Source: Ga0077555 sp031367895
Lineage (GTDB): Bacteria; Pseudomonadota; Alphaproteobacteria; Rhizobiales; Hyphomicrobiaceae
Assembly: GCA_031367895.1 (NCBI GenBank)
Contig: JANLQP010000015.1
Span: forward strand, 21,674-85,673
Direction of reading: 5' to 3'
DNA: 64,000 nucleotides
Positions 51,179-60,292 of the stretch are shown here, in pieces (within the stretch, counting starts at the first letter, position 1; each line of letters opens with the position of its first letter). Both the position numbers and the translations under genes were made by a program. The notes beneath the pieces were generated by a model. The model ran no database searches. It saw only the letters and a list, made by a program, of their open reading frames with translations, and was not told the origin of the DNA.

Positions 51179-52801
51179 ATGGCGTCCGAGATCAAGTTCG
51201 ACGAGGAATACGATGTCGTGGTCGCGGGCGCAGGCTCTGCCGGCTGTATCGTTGCGACGCGGCTGACGGAGGATCCGAAGCTTTCGCTTTGTTTGATCGA
51301 GGCGGGAAAACGCGACCGAAACCCATGGATTCACGTGCCGCTCGGTTTCGGCAAGGTGGTACCCAATCCGAACCTCAACTGGGGCTATCAGACCGAGCCG
51401 GAGCCCGGCCTCAACGGCCGCCGTATCACCTGGCCGCGCGGCAAGGTACTCGGCGGTTCGGGCAGCATCAACGGGCTGGTGTTTCTGCGCGGTGCGCCCT
51501 CGGACTTCGACGAATGGGAGAGGCTTGGCGCCAAGGGCTGGGGCTACAAGGACGTGCTGCCGTACTTCAAGAAATCCGAGCATAACGAGTCCGGCGCGAA
51601 CGACTGGCGCGCCCAGGGCGGGCCGATGCATCTCTCCGAGATCAAGAACCCGTCGGCGCCGGCACGTGCTTTCGTCGAGTCCGCGACCCGGCTGCAGATC
51701 CCGCGCAATCACGACTTCAACGGCGAGAAGATCGAGGGTGTCGGCTATGTGCAACTCAATGTGCGCAACGGCCGGCGAGTCTCCACCGCCGTCGGCTATC
51801 TGAAGCCGAACCTCGCGCGACCGAACCTGCGCCTGTTGACCGAGACACACGTGCGCCGCGTGCTGCTCGAGGGTAAGCGCGCCGTCGGCATCGAGGTCGA
51901 GCAAGGTGGTCAGGTGCGCCGCATCAGGGCGCGGCGCGAGGTGATCCTCTCCGGCGGCTCGATCAATTCGCCGGTGCTGCTGATGGCGTCGGGCATCGGT
52001 CCGGCGGCCGAACTCAAGGCAGCGGGCGTCACGCCACTGCACGATCTTCCAGGCGTTGGGAAGGGCCTGCAGGACCATCTGATGAGCCGCATCGTCTTCC
52101 GCACGACAATCAAGGGCACGCTCAACGAGATCATGCAGAGCCCGTTGCAGCAGGTGAAGATGGGGCTCGAATACCTGCTGACGCGCGGCGGTCAGCTCGC
52201 GGTCGGCGCTACCGAGGCGACGATGTTCGTCAAGTCGCGACCGACGGAGCCGGTACCCGACCTGCAATTCCAGTGCATCAACTTCTCGACCGAAGGCGCG
52301 TTCAAGGTCGGGCTGCATCCCTTCCCGGGCTTCATGTTCAACTTCTGTGTCTGCCGTCCGCACAGCCGCGGCGAGATCAAGCTCGCGGACCCCGAAGGCC
52401 GCATGGTTCCGCGTATCTACGCCAACTATCTGACGCACGACGAGGACTGGCGCATGATGGTCGACGGCTGGCGCATCGCCCGCCAGATCCGCGAGACCGA
52501 TCCGTTCAAGTCGTTGATCGACACGCAGATCATGCCAGGTCCCGAAGGTGAGACCGAGGACGGCTTCAAGGAGTATGTGCGCAACAACGCCTCGACCGTC
52601 TATCACCCGTGCGGCACGGCGCGCATGGGCACAGACGACCGCGCGGTGACCAACCCCGAACTGCAGGTGCGCGGCGTCGAAGGCTTGCGCGTCATCGATG
52701 CCTCTGTGATGCCGATGGTGCCGTCCTCCAACATCCACCCGGCGACGATCATGGTGGCGGAGAAGGGCAGCGATGCGGTGAAGCGCTCTCTCAAGGGGTA
52801 G
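51179..52801 (+). CDS. GMC-family FAD-dependent oxidoreductase (choline/alcohol dehydrogenase type)
   Basis: 540 residues. FAD site YDVVVAGAGSAGCIVATRL; GMC signature 1 around RGKVLGGSGSINGLVFLRG; signature 2 around ILSGGSINSPVLLMASGIGP; catalytic His in TVYHPCGTARMGT and the second site in SNIHPATIMVAEKG. It oxidises alcohols, probably passing electrons to a quinone or oxygen. It is not clearly BetA, since no betaine genes surround it. The ATG at 51179 (GGGGGA upstream) is preferred over 51158. The DUF1932 dehydrogenase follows. Confidence 0.92.
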   Translation: MASEIKFDEEYDVVVAGAGSAGCIVATRLTEDPKLSLCLIEAGKRDRNPWIHVPLGFGKVVPNPNLNWGYQTEPEPGLNGRRITWPRGKVLGGSGSINGLVFLRGAPSDFDEWERLGAKGWGYKDVLPYFKKSEHNESGANDWRAQGGPMHLSEIKNPSAPARAFVESATRLQIPRNHDFNGEKIEGVGYVQLNVRNGRRVSTAVGYLKPNLARPNLRLLTETHVRRVLLEGKRAVGIEVEQGGQVRRIRARREVILSGGSINSPVLLMASGIGPAAELKAAGVTPLHDLPGVGKGLQDHLMSRIVFRTTIKGTLNEIMQSPLQQVKMGLEYLLTRGGQLAVGATEATMFVKSRPTEPVPDLQFQCINFSTEGAFKVGLHPFPGFMFNFCVCRPHSRGEIKLADPEGRMVPRIYANYLTHDEDWRMMVDGWRIARQIRETDPFKSLIDTQIMPGPEGETEDGFKEYVRNNASTVYHPCGTARMGTDDRAVTNPELQVRGVEGLRVIDASVMPMVPSSNIHPATIMVAEKGSDAVKRSLKG

Positions 52802-52859
52802 TGTTAAGCGTCTCTGAAATGACTGGGCATTCGAAGGCGAAATTTTAGGAGTGACGCAC

Positions 52860-53738
52860 ATGAGCCAGATCAAGCAACCAAAGATTGTCGGCGTATTGGG
52901 CATGGGCGCGATGGGGTCCGGCGTCGCAGCCGACCTGAAGAACTCCGGCTTCGACGTGGTGACCGCGCTCGAAGGTCGCTCCGGCCGCAGCCGCGAACGG
53001 GCGGAGGCGGCCGGCGTGCGTGTGCTGGCGAACCTTGCCGACGTGATCGCGGTTGCCGACACGTTCCTCTCGATCGTGCCGTCGGATCAGGCGGAGCCGC
53101 TCGCCGACGCGGTTGCCCTCGCGCTGAAGTCGCGCAAGTCCAACGAGCCGCTGCACTACGTCGATTGCAACTCGATCACGCCGTCGAAGACCGGCCGCGT
53201 CGCCGCGCGCGTGACGGCGGCCGGCGCCCACTTCTCGGACGGAGGCATCATCGGCCCGCCGCCGGGTGGACGCATGAAGACGCGGCTTTACGTGTCGGGG
53301 CCGGCGTCGGCGGCATTGACCGCGCTGCAGAGCGACCACATGCCGGTGATCCGGCTCGGCGATGGCTTGAGCCAAGCGACCGAGATGAAGGTGCTGTTCG
53401 CCGCCGCCAACAAGGGCGCCACCGCGCTGCTCGCCAACGTGCTGGCCGCCGCGAAGCAGGTGGGCCTGCTCGACCGCATCGTCGGCGAGATCGACGGCGC
53501 ACGGCCGGGACTGTTGCAGTGCGTGCGGAGTTCCGCGCCCGACCTCGACGACAAGGCGGCGCGCTGGGCCATCGAGATGGAGGACTTGGCTGCCGGCCTG
53601 GCCGAGATGGGCTGCCATCCGGGCTATCATCAGGCGGCGGCCGAGAGCTACCGGCAACTTGCCGCCAATCTCGCGACGACGCCGGCCGGCACCGATCCGC
53701 TGGCGCGCGTGCTGACGGCGTGGGCGGATAAGCGATAG
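52860..53738 (+). CDS. NAD(P)-dependent oxidoreductase with DUF1932 C-terminal domain
   Basis: 292 residues, related to 6-phosphogluconate and 3-hydroxyisobutyrate dehydrogenases. The Rossmann motif is IVGVLGMGAMGSGVAADLK. The middle YVDCNSITPSKTGRVAARV and FSDGGIIGPPPGG are conserved in the DUF1932 branch, with the catalytic lysine region at ATEMKVLFAAANKGATALL. TAGGAG lies upstream of the ATG; a GTG nine bases earlier is also possible. It is likely co-transcribed with the GMC enzyme, perhaps oxidising its product. Confidence 0.88.
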   Translation: MSQIKQPKIVGVLGMGAMGSGVAADLKNSGFDVVTALEGRSGRSRERAEAAGVRVLANLADVIAVADTFLSIVPSDQAEPLADAVALALKSRKSNEPLHYVDCNSITPSKTGRVAARVTAAGAHFSDGGIIGPPPGGRMKTRLYVSGPASAALTALQSDHMPVIRLGDGLSQATEMKVLFAAANKGATALLANVLAAAKQVGLLDRIVGEIDGARPGLLQCVRSSAPDLDDKAARWAIEMEDLAAGLAEMGCHPGYHQAAAESYRQLAANLATTPAGTDPLARVLTAWADKR

Positions 53739-53787
53739 TCCCAAGTCGACGCCGCTGTCGTGGCTGTGATCCGAGAGCCAATCCTCA

Positions 53788-54555
53788 TCAGCCCTTCGGC
53801 ACGACGACCGGCACGTCGGCTAGCGTACCAACGGCCATCGCCACGCCAAACGCCGCGGTGAGCCGTTCGGCGGTCAACACGTCCCTGGTCTCGCCAGCCG
53901 CCAGGACCCGCCCGCCAGTCAGGATCACCGCGTCGCTGCAAAAGCGCGCAGCCAACGAGAGATCGTGCAGCGCAATCGCGATGCCGCGCCCCTTGGCGGC
54001 CAACCGCGTCAGAATGCCGAACAGCTCGAGCGCATGCGCCGGGTCGAGCCCGGCTGTCGGTTCGTCGGCGAGCAGAATTTGCGCCTCCTGCGCCAGTGCC
54101 CGCGCGAACAGCACCCGCGCCCGCTCGCCACCCGAGAGCTCCGTCGCCGGGCGCACGGCGAACACCGCGACATCCATGGCACGCATGGCAGTATTGATCG
54201 CCTGCGCGTCGGCGGCACTTTCGCCCGCGGCTGGGCTCACCCGATGCGGCAGGCGGCCGAGCGATACGATTGCACGCACCGATAGCGGCCAGTTGAGCTG
54301 GCGATCTTGCGGCAGATAGGCGACCGCGCGCGCACGTTCTGTTGCGGTCAGGCGACCGATCTCGCGGCCATCCAGCAGCACGATGCCGGCGGCGCAGGGC
54401 TGCAATCCGGCGAGCGCGCGCACCAGTGTCGACTTGCCGGCGCCGTTCGGCCCGACAATCGCGGTGATGCGACCCGGCTCGATCGCAACGGTGACGCGGT
54501 TGAGGATGTTGCGGTCCTTGAACCGCACAACGATGTTTTCGGCTGCCAATCTCAT
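53788..54555 (-). CDS. ABC transporter ATPase, cobalamin/heme/siderophore class
   Basis: 255 residues of the BtuD/FhuC/HmuV class. Walker A is IVGPNGAGKSTLVRALAG, the Q-loop AVAYLPQDRQLNWPL, the signature TELSGGERARVLFARAL, Walker B ILLADEPTAGLDPAH and the H-loop IAIALHDLSLAARF. The ATG overlaps the permease stop by four bases. It is the last gene of a binding protein, permease, ATPase operon. Confidence 0.92.
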   Translation of the reverse strand: MRLAAENIVVRFKDRNILNRVTVAIEPGRITAIVGPNGAGKSTLVRALAGLQPCAAGIVLLDGREIGRLTATERARAVAYLPQDRQLNWPLSVRAIVSLGRLPHRVSPAAGESAADAQAINTAMRAMDVAVFAVRPATELSGGERARVLFARALAQEAQILLADEPTAGLDPAHALELFGILTRLAAKGRGIAIALHDLSLAARFCSDAVILTGGRVLAAGETRDVLTAERLTAAFGVAMAVGTLADVPVVVPKG

Positions 54556-55538
54556 GCCTGCAACTCGCTGCGCGTCCGCCACACGAGCCAGAGGAAAAGC
54601 GGCGTGCCGATGATCGCCGTAAGTACACCGAGTCGTAACTCGCCCGACGGCGTGACGAGCCGCAACGCGATGTCGGCGGCAAGCAGCAGACAGGCGCCGC
54701 CCAGGAGGCTTGCCGGCAGCAGGCGCGACGGTTGATGCCCAACGAACGGACGCAGCAGGTGCGGCACGACCAGGCCGACAAATCCGATCGTGCCGGCGAT
54801 CGCGGTGGCGGCACCGACGGCCAGCGCGGCGCCGGCGATCACCAGCCGCCGCAACGCCGCGAGATCGATGCCCAGATTGTCCGCTGCCTCCTCGCCGAGC
54901 GTCAGTGCGTCGAGCGGCGGTCCAGTCCGCAATAGCAACGCGATGCCAACCAGCATGAAAGGGGCCGCCAGCCACACGTGCGTCAGGCTCCGGTCGGCGA
55001 GCGAGCCCAAGAGCCAGAACACCATCTCGACCGCCGCGAACGGATTGCGCGAGAGGCTCAGCACCAGAGAGATGAGCGCTGTCGCGAGGCTGCCGACCGC
55101 GACGCCGGCGAGAATGAGAGTCAGCGCACCGCCGCGTTCGCCCGCAAGCAAGAGCACCAGCAGCGTCGCCGCCAGCGCGCCGAGCATGCCGCCAAGCGGC
55201 AGCGCGAGTGCAAGCGCTGCGGCGGCGCCAGTGTGGATCATCAGCACCGCGCCGAGACCTGCGCCGCCGGTGATGCCGATCAAGCCGGGTTCCGCCAGCG
55301 GATTGCGCAAATAGCCTTGTAATACAGCGCCGGTGAGCCCGAGCGCGCTGCCGATCAGTAGCGCGAGCAGCGTCCGCGGCAACCGGATTTCGGTCAGGAT
55401 GAGGAAGGCCGCGCCCCGTGGCAAACCAAAGCCAGCGGGGCCGATCGCGAGCGATAGCAGTGTCAGTGCCAGCATCAGCACGGAGAGGCCCCCGAGCAGT
55501 TTTTGGTCAGCGCCGTTGAATGTTTGTGCCAGCTTCAC
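54552..55538 (-). CDS. FecCD/BtuC-type ABC transporter permease
   Basis: 328 residues with about ten helices. Typical FecCD stretches: LPRTLLALLIGSALGLTGAV followed by LQGYLRNPLAEPGLIGITGG, and AIAGTIGFVGLVVPHLLRP, a conserved loop contacting the ATPase. It overlaps both neighbours by four bases (ATGA at each end), so the three subunits are tightly coupled. Confidence 0.93.
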   Translation of the reverse strand: MKLAQTFNGADQKLLGGLSVLMLALTLLSLAIGPAGFGLPRGAAFLILTEIRLPRTLLALLIGSALGLTGAVLQGYLRNPLAEPGLIGITGGAGLGAVLMIHTGAAAALALALPLGGMLGALAATLLVLLLAGERGGALTLILAGVAVGSLATALISLVLSLSRNPFAAVEMVFWLLGSLADRSLTHVWLAAPFMLVGIALLLRTGPPLDALTLGEEAADNLGIDLAALRRLVIAGAALAVGAATAIAGTIGFVGLVVPHLLRPFVGHQPSRLLPASLLGGACLLLAADIALRLVTPSGELRLGVLTAIIGTPLFLWLVWRTRSELQA

Positions 55539-56419
55539 GGCGCGCGCATCTTGTTCCGCGATGCGGCAACGTCATGCCGTGCGGCGCTCAGATATTCCAC
55601 TGCGTCTGCCACATGTGGCGTACCGCAGAGAAACGTCCGCCACGGCAGGACGACCGACGGCCGCGTGCGCCTGACTGTGGCAAGCGCGGGATGCCGCAGA
55701 TTTTCCGCGACAACTGTGCGGTGTTGCTCCACGGGCCCAGCGAGCACCAGCAGGTCCGGCGGGTTCGCAACCAGCGCTTCGAGCGATAGCCCGCCACCAC
55801 GGCCGAGGCCGAGAACGGCGCTGTGGTTTCGATAACCAGCCGCACGCAAAACGGCGTCGTCGAGGCTGCCCGAGCCCGAGGCCAGACTGTTCACCTGATA
55901 AACGAGCGCGGATGGCGCGGAAGCCGCACTCTGCTCGGCCACCACCCGCGCCAACCGCTGATCGAACGCGGCGATGACAGCCTCGCCGCGCGCCGTTTCG
56001 CCGACCGCGTGCGCCACGTGGCGGACTGTCTCGCGTATGGCGTCGAGATCGCTCGCGAGCTGAACTTTGACAACGCGCCGGCCGAGCCGTTCGAGCAGCG
56101 AGACGGTTGCCGCAACGCCGTACGGTCCGGCGATGACGAGATCGGGATCGAGGCCGAGCACGACCTCGGCCTCGCCGCGCGTCGCCCGTATGCCGCGCGC
56201 CTGCTCCACGACAGCTGAAACGTCCGGATCAGCCGCCAGATGCGTGAGTGCCGCGATGCGGCTCCGCGGCACCAGATCGACGAGGATCTGGTCGACGCAG
56301 AGGTTGAGCGAGACAATGCGTTGCGGCGAGGACGATGGCGCCGCCTCCTCCGCGCACGACCGGTCCGCAGCCAGCAGCAGCGCAAGTGCCGTCACATATG
56401 CTGCGAACCGTCCGGTCAT
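55535..56419 (-). CDS. Periplasmic binding protein, BtuF/FepB-like class III
   Basis: 294 residues. The signal peptide ends near DRSCAEE. It starts PQRIVSLNLCVDQILVDLV and then RIAALTHLAADPDVSAV. The SLNLC-D opening marks a subgroup often linked with TonB receptors for cobalamin or related metallo-ligands. The long connecting helix LLERLGRRVVKVQLASDLDAI is visible. The ligand cannot be settled. A receptor remnant ends at its start codon. Confidence 0.88.
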   Translation of the reverse strand: MTGRFAAYVTALALLLAADRSCAEEAAPSSSPQRIVSLNLCVDQILVDLVPRSRIAALTHLAADPDVSAVVEQARGIRATRGEAEVVLGLDPDLVIAGPYGVAATVSLLERLGRRVVKVQLASDLDAIRETVRHVAHAVGETARGEAVIAAFDQRLARVVAEQSAASAPSALVYQVNSLASGSGSLDDAVLRAAGYRNHSAVLGLGRGGGLSLEALVANPPDLLVLAGPVEQHRTVVAENLRHPALATVRRTRPSVVLPWRTFLCGTPHVADAVEYLSAARHDVAASRNKMRAP

Positions 56420-56661
56420 ATTCGATCCATCCTACCGAGCACGTTCTTGGCTGTGAAGTTGCCGTCGTCGCCGGACACGAAGCCGTCGATCTTGTTGCGC
56501 AGGTTCTGCCGGAAGTAAGTAACGTCGAAGGCGGCCTCGCCGGCGAAATCAGTGAACTCGATGGAGGCGTCTTCGCCGTTATATTCGAGTGCCGTTGCGA
56601 GGTGTTCCCGGTTGAGTGTCTTGTCGCCCGCAGAGTAGCGGCCCGAGGCGGCAGTCGAGGG
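56416..56661 (-). pseudogene. Remnant of a TonB-dependent outer-membrane receptor
   Basis: Directly after the DUF302 stop and in the same frame, the minus strand reads about 81 residues without a usable start. They include LATALEYNGEDASIEFTDF, AAFDVTYFRQNLRNKIDGFV and NFTAKNVLGR, ending in a TGA that overlaps the binding-protein ATG. The Tyr-Phe-x-Gln-x-Leu/x-Asn-x-Ile-Asp-Gly-Phe-Val stretch followed by F-T-A-x-N is a typical beta-barrel segment of BtuB-like receptors. Plug domain, N-terminus and final strands are missing, so only an internal fragment survives. Confidence 0.65.
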
Positions 56662-57141
56662 CTATTTCGTCGCGTCGCGCGCGATCGCCTCGAGCATCTT
56701 GTCGGTCTCGGCGACGGCGGCCTTCGACGCCGCGCTGCCATGCCCCGCCAGCGGCCGGTAGGCGACGACGATCTCGCCGGGTTTCGCGACGGTCTCGTAG
56801 ATCACGACCACGAACGGGCAATAGACGAGGTTGGCGGGGTCCGCTTCGGCCATCTGGCGTGACAGCTTTGCCGAGCAGAACGTGACGTACTCGGCCTGCT
56901 TGTAGATCTCCTTCGTCGAGCCGACGTCGGCTCCGGTGCGCGCCAGCATCTCGCCGATGTTACCGGTCGCGCTCTGGGCGAGGCCGCGTCCGATGATGGC
57001 GTTGTTGAGTTCGAAGCGGACGTCGTCGTAGCTGCCCTTCTTAACGAAGGTTTTCGGCTCCTGCGCACGTGCTGACGGCGACACCGGCAACATGCAAGCC
57101 ATCACCACGAGTACAACAGTTGCAATCGAAGTCATGCGCAT
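56662..57141 (-). CDS. DUF302 exported protein
   Basis: 159 residues. The signal peptide (SIATVVLVVMACMLPVSPSA) ends before RAQEPKTF. The mature region SYDDVRFELNNAIIGRGLAQ and NLVYCPFVVVIYETVAKPGE then VVAYRPLA matches the DUF302 fold, which is of unknown function and often linked to stress or sulfur metabolism. The ATG at 57141 overlaps the stop of the upstream small gene (TGATG), favouring it over GTG at 57153. It is followed in the same frame by the TonB-receptor remnant. Confidence 0.8.
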   Translation of the reverse strand: MRMTSIATVVLVVMACMLPVSPSARAQEPKTFVKKGSYDDVRFELNNAIIGRGLAQSATGNIGEMLARTGADVGSTKEIYKQAEYVTFCSAKLSRQMAEADPANLVYCPFVVVIYETVAKPGEIVVAYRPLAGHGSAASKAAVAETDKMLEAIARDATK

Positions 57142-57371
57142 CAGAGGCACCACGCGGCAAAATTGGCGAGATCGACGAGGATAGCATCGCGACGCACAGC
57201 TATCAGGTAGCCAGCGCCCGCCAGCATCAGTGCGAGTGTGATGCGCGCGGCATTGCGCACAACCGGCGGCGCACGCACACCGACCGGCTCCCTGCCCCCA
57301 TCGGCGGGCGACGCAGTCTCGACAGCCGGGCGATCCTCACGCATGGCCAGTCGCTTTCTCTCGACTTGCAT
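57141..57371 (-). CDS. Small membrane protein coupled to DUF302
   Basis: 76 residues from the ATG at 57371 (MQVERKRLAMREDRP). A charged, Pro-rich N-terminus is followed by one membrane helix (ITLALMLAGAGYLIAV) and a short tail ending AAWCL. Its TGA overlaps the DUF302 ATG by one base, the main support for its being real. No family is recognised. A longer frame to 57425 runs into the MFS gene. Confidence 0.5.
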   Translation of the reverse strand: MQVERKRLAMREDRPAVETASPADGGREPVGVRAPPVVRNAARITLALMLAGAGYLIAVRRDAILVDLANFAAWCL

Positions 57372-57390
57372 ACTTACCCGCGTGTTCAGT

Positions 57391-58614
57391 TCAGGCCGCG
57401 GCTGGTTGCAACCGCGCCGCGGCACGCTCCTTGATCGGCAAATGAATCAGCGCCGCAAACACGGCGAGGCCAATGCAGATCCACCACATCGTATCGTAGG
57501 ACTTGGTCATGTCATAGAGGCGACCTGCGAGCCAGAGGCCACTGAATGATCCGAGCTGGTGCGACAGGAAGACGAAACCGAACAGCATCGACATCCATTG
57601 TGTGCCGAAGAACGTCGCGACCAGTGCACTGGTCAGCGGCACCGTCGACAGCCAGAAGAAGCCGAGGATCACGCTGACGCCGATGATGCTCCAGGCGTTG
57701 ATCGGCAGGAACAGCAGGCCGAGGAACGCGAAGGTGCGCATGATGTAGATGAAGCTCAGCATCGTGCGCTTTTCGACGAACTTGCCGGACTGGCCGGCGA
57801 GATAGGTGCCGATGATGTTGGCAATGCCAACCACGGTGAGGGCGGTCACAGCGACACTGGACGGCAAGCCCTGATCGGCGACAAACGCCGGCAGATGCAC
57901 GGCGTAGAATGCGACGTGGAAGCCGCACACGTAAAAGCCGATCGTGAGCAGCCAGAAACTCGGCAACCGCATCGCCTCGGAGAAGGCTTGGCCCAACGTC
58001 AGCTGCTTCACCGTACCGGCCATTGGCGCCGGCTTGCCGGCCAGCACCATCGCCAGCGGCAGGATCACACTGATCGTGCCCAGGATGAGCAACAGTGCAC
58101 TTTTCCAGCCGAAAGCTTCCATGAAGAGATGCGTGTAGGGGAAAGCGAGGAAGCTTCCGATACCAGCTGCCATGCCGAGCGAGGCCAACGCCTGCGGCCG
58201 CTTCTCAGGCGGTGCCGCACGGCCGACCGCGCCGACTAGCGCCGTGATGCCGGTGCCGCCGATACCGATGCCGAGCAGCACGCCACTCAGCAGCATGTCG
58301 GTGCCGGTTTTGGCTGCGTACATCATGTAGAGGCCGGTCATCGTCGCCAGTGCGCCGGCGGCGAGCGTGCGTCCGGCGCCGTAGCGGTCCGAGATGGCGC
58401 CCAGCGGCACCGAGGCGAAACCCCAGACGAGGTTGGCCGTTGCCATGGCGAGCGAGAACGGCTCGCGGCCGATGCCGAGTTCCGTCGTCATCGGCGTCAT
58501 GAACAGGCCCATCACCTGGCGCAAACCCATGGCGATTCCGACGATCGCTCCGGCTGCCGCTACGATCAACCACAGCGGGCGGGCGGGACGTTGGGCGGGA
58601 CTTGTCGTCTGCAT
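57391..58614 (-). CDS. MFS transporter (oxalate/formate antiporter-like family)
   Basis: 407 residues with 12 helices. The first loop after helix 2 has SVPLGAISDRYGAGRTLAAG, the MFS motif A variant. The mirrored loop NIIGTYLAGQSGKFVEKRTM lies in the second half. AGGAG precedes the ATG at 58614, ten bases away; the open frame to 58704 overlaps the next gene. It probably exchanges or imports monocarboxylates; the ligand is unknown. Confidence 0.88.
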   Translation of the reverse strand: MQTTSPAQRPARPLWLIVAAAGAIVGIAMGLRQVMGLFMTPMTTELGIGREPFSLAMATANLVWGFASVPLGAISDRYGAGRTLAAGALATMTGLYMMYAAKTGTDMLLSGVLLGIGIGGTGITALVGAVGRAAPPEKRPQALASLGMAAGIGSFLAFPYTHLFMEAFGWKSALLLILGTISVILPLAMVLAGKPAPMAGTVKQLTLGQAFSEAMRLPSFWLLTIGFYVCGFHVAFYAVHLPAFVADQGLPSSVAVTALTVVGIANIIGTYLAGQSGKFVEKRTMLSFIYIMRTFAFLGLLFLPINAWSIIGVSVILGFFWLSTVPLTSALVATFFGTQWMSMLFGFVFLSHQLGSFSGLWLAGRLYDMTKSYDTMWWICIGLAVFAALIHLPIKERAAARLQPAAA

Positions 58615-58700
58615 AGCGGTGCTCCTGTTCAAGGTGTCCGTTATCGCAGGATTTTGCGCTGCGGCAAGTTTGGAATTCTCAAGACTTGGATCAGCTTTTC

Positions 58701-59660
58701 TCATCCAGCATTCTTTCTCGCGAAAAACCGAATCTGACGCCGTTCGATCTCGACGATCGGCCCGCCCGGCTCGGTCATGCCGCGTGCGATCATTTCGATC
58801 GGACCGGCATTTTGCGGCAGGCGGAACAGGTGATAGCGGGCAAGATGCTCATGCTGGTGGAGTACCCCGAACGAGGCCGACGGCACGCCCATCGTGACGA
58901 TGTCACAGGATAACTGGCGCGCATCTGTCCACTGCCGGACGGCATGCATGCTGACGTGGTTATGACCATGCAGCACGAGTTCGGCGCCGTGCTCGAGCAG
59001 GATCGCCTCGTGCTCGGCTGCGTCCTGCAACGCCTTCTTCGGCGCAGCCTGTCCAGCCAGCGGCGGGTGGTGGATCAGCACTACGCGCAGTGTGCCTTCA
59101 TCCCCGAGCCGCTGCAGCAATCCGGACAAATGCCGCCGCTGCTCTGGCCCAAGCCGTCCGTTGGCATAAAATGGCCGCGTCGGCACTGCCGAGTTCAACC
59201 CGATCAGCGCAATGCGGCCGAACTGCCGCACGAACGGGAAGCCGCCCGCGGGTGCAGGTTCCAGCAGCAAGGCACGTCCCGCCGCGTCCGACGCCATGTA
59301 GGCGCGCCAGCGCTCGTGGCCGGGATCATTCCTGAGCTGCGTGTAGATGTCGTGGTTGCCCGGCACGACCGTCACCCGGTCCGGAGCCCCCAGCCCCTGC
59401 AGCCATTGCGCAGCCGCAACGTACTCGTTTGGCAACCCGATGTTGATCAGATCCCCGGTCACTGCGATATGGTTCGGGGCCTGGCGCTGCATATCGGCCA
59501 CCAGCACATCGAGGGTCGGCCGCAGGTGCGCTGCTCGCCGCTTCTTCAGCCAATTCAGATATCCGAGCGCCCGCTTCACGTTCCAATGGCGGGGCGGAAA
59601 GCTCGGCAACGGCGCCAGGTGCACGTCGGAAAGGTGGGCCAGGGTAAAGATGTCGGTCAT
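58701..59660 (-). CDS. Calcineurin-like metallophosphoesterase
   Basis: 319 residues. Metal-site motifs in order: LAHLSDVHLAPLPSF, HIAVTGDLINIG, VVPGNHDIYTQLR, VVLIHHPPLAG and LVLHGHNHVSMHAVR. The fold resembles cAMP phosphodiesterase CpdA and related enzymes, and the substrate is not determined. The ATG at 59660 (MTDIFTLAHLSDVH) is preferred to 59717. Divergent from the Nudix gene. Confidence 0.92.
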   Translation of the reverse strand: MTDIFTLAHLSDVHLAPLPSFPPRHWNVKRALGYLNWLKKRRAAHLRPTLDVLVADMQRQAPNHIAVTGDLINIGLPNEYVAAAQWLQGLGAPDRVTVVPGNHDIYTQLRNDPGHERWRAYMASDAAGRALLLEPAPAGGFPFVRQFGRIALIGLNSAVPTRPFYANGRLGPEQRRHLSGLLQRLGDEGTLRVVLIHHPPLAGQAAPKKALQDAAEHEAILLEHGAELVLHGHNHVSMHAVRQWTDARQLSCDIVTMGVPSASFGVLHQHEHLARYHLFRLPQNAGPIEMIARGMTEPGGPIVEIERRQIRFFARKNAG

Positions 59661-59791
59661 GTCGATCTGATAGCGGCACGGATGCCGGGCGAACAAGGCA
59701 AAACGTCCTTTCAGCAATGGAGCAGGGAATACTTGCGTCGGCCTGCCAACCCTGCGAAGAGGCGGGCTCGGAGCATCTCAGCGGGGGCCCC

Positions 59792-60253
59792 ATGCGATTT
59801 GAGCGATCGATACGCAAGGCCATGCAGCAGTATTGGCGCTGGCAACGCGCGCTGACGCTCGGCGCGCGCGGAATCGTCATCGAAGGCGACGGCCGCGTTC
59901 TCCTCATCCGGCAGACCTATTCGACGGGCTGGCTGTTCCCCGGCGGCGGCGTCGAGTTCGGCGAGACGATCGAGTTTTCCCTCGCACGCGAGTTGGATGA
60001 GGAGGCGGGCGTCGAGGTGACCGGCCCCATGGAGATGCTGGGCATCTACTCCAACCACGAGATCTACCCTGGCGATCACGTGGCGATCTTCATTGTCCGC
60101 GCCTGGCGGCAAAAACGTGTCGCAAAATCCAATGCCGAGATCGCCGAAATTGGCTTCTTTGCCACAAACGCGCTACCCGAGGGCACCACCGAGGGCACCC
60201 GGCGGCGCATCGAGGAAATGCTTGGCCGGCGCCCGCGACAGGCGGAGTGGTGA
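59792..60253 (+). CDS. Nudix hydrolase
   Basis: 153 residues. The Nudix box is complete: GGGVEFGETIEFSLARELDE followed by EAGV, with the canonical G-x5-E-x7-R-E-x2-E-E-x-G spacing. The strand RALTLGARGIVIEGDGRVLLI precedes it. The ATG at 59792 follows GGGGGC. It hydrolyses a nucleoside diphosphate linked to another moiety; the substrate is unknown. Confidence 0.92.
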   Translation: MRFERSIRKAMQQYWRWQRALTLGARGIVIEGDGRVLLIRQTYSTGWLFPGGGVEFGETIEFSLARELDEEAGVEVTGPMEMLGIYSNHEIYPGDHVAIFIVRAWRQKRVAKSNAEIAEIGFFATNALPEGTTEGTRRRIEEMLGRRPRQAEW

Positions 60254-60292
60254 CACCGTTCCGCCGTGTGCGCAGACGCCGGTCGCGACGCC

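Noticed and set aside
50927..53062. 711-codon open frame antisense to the GMC and DUF1932 genes
   Set aside because: Shadow of two genuine genes in GC-rich DNA; no ribosome binding site or family features.
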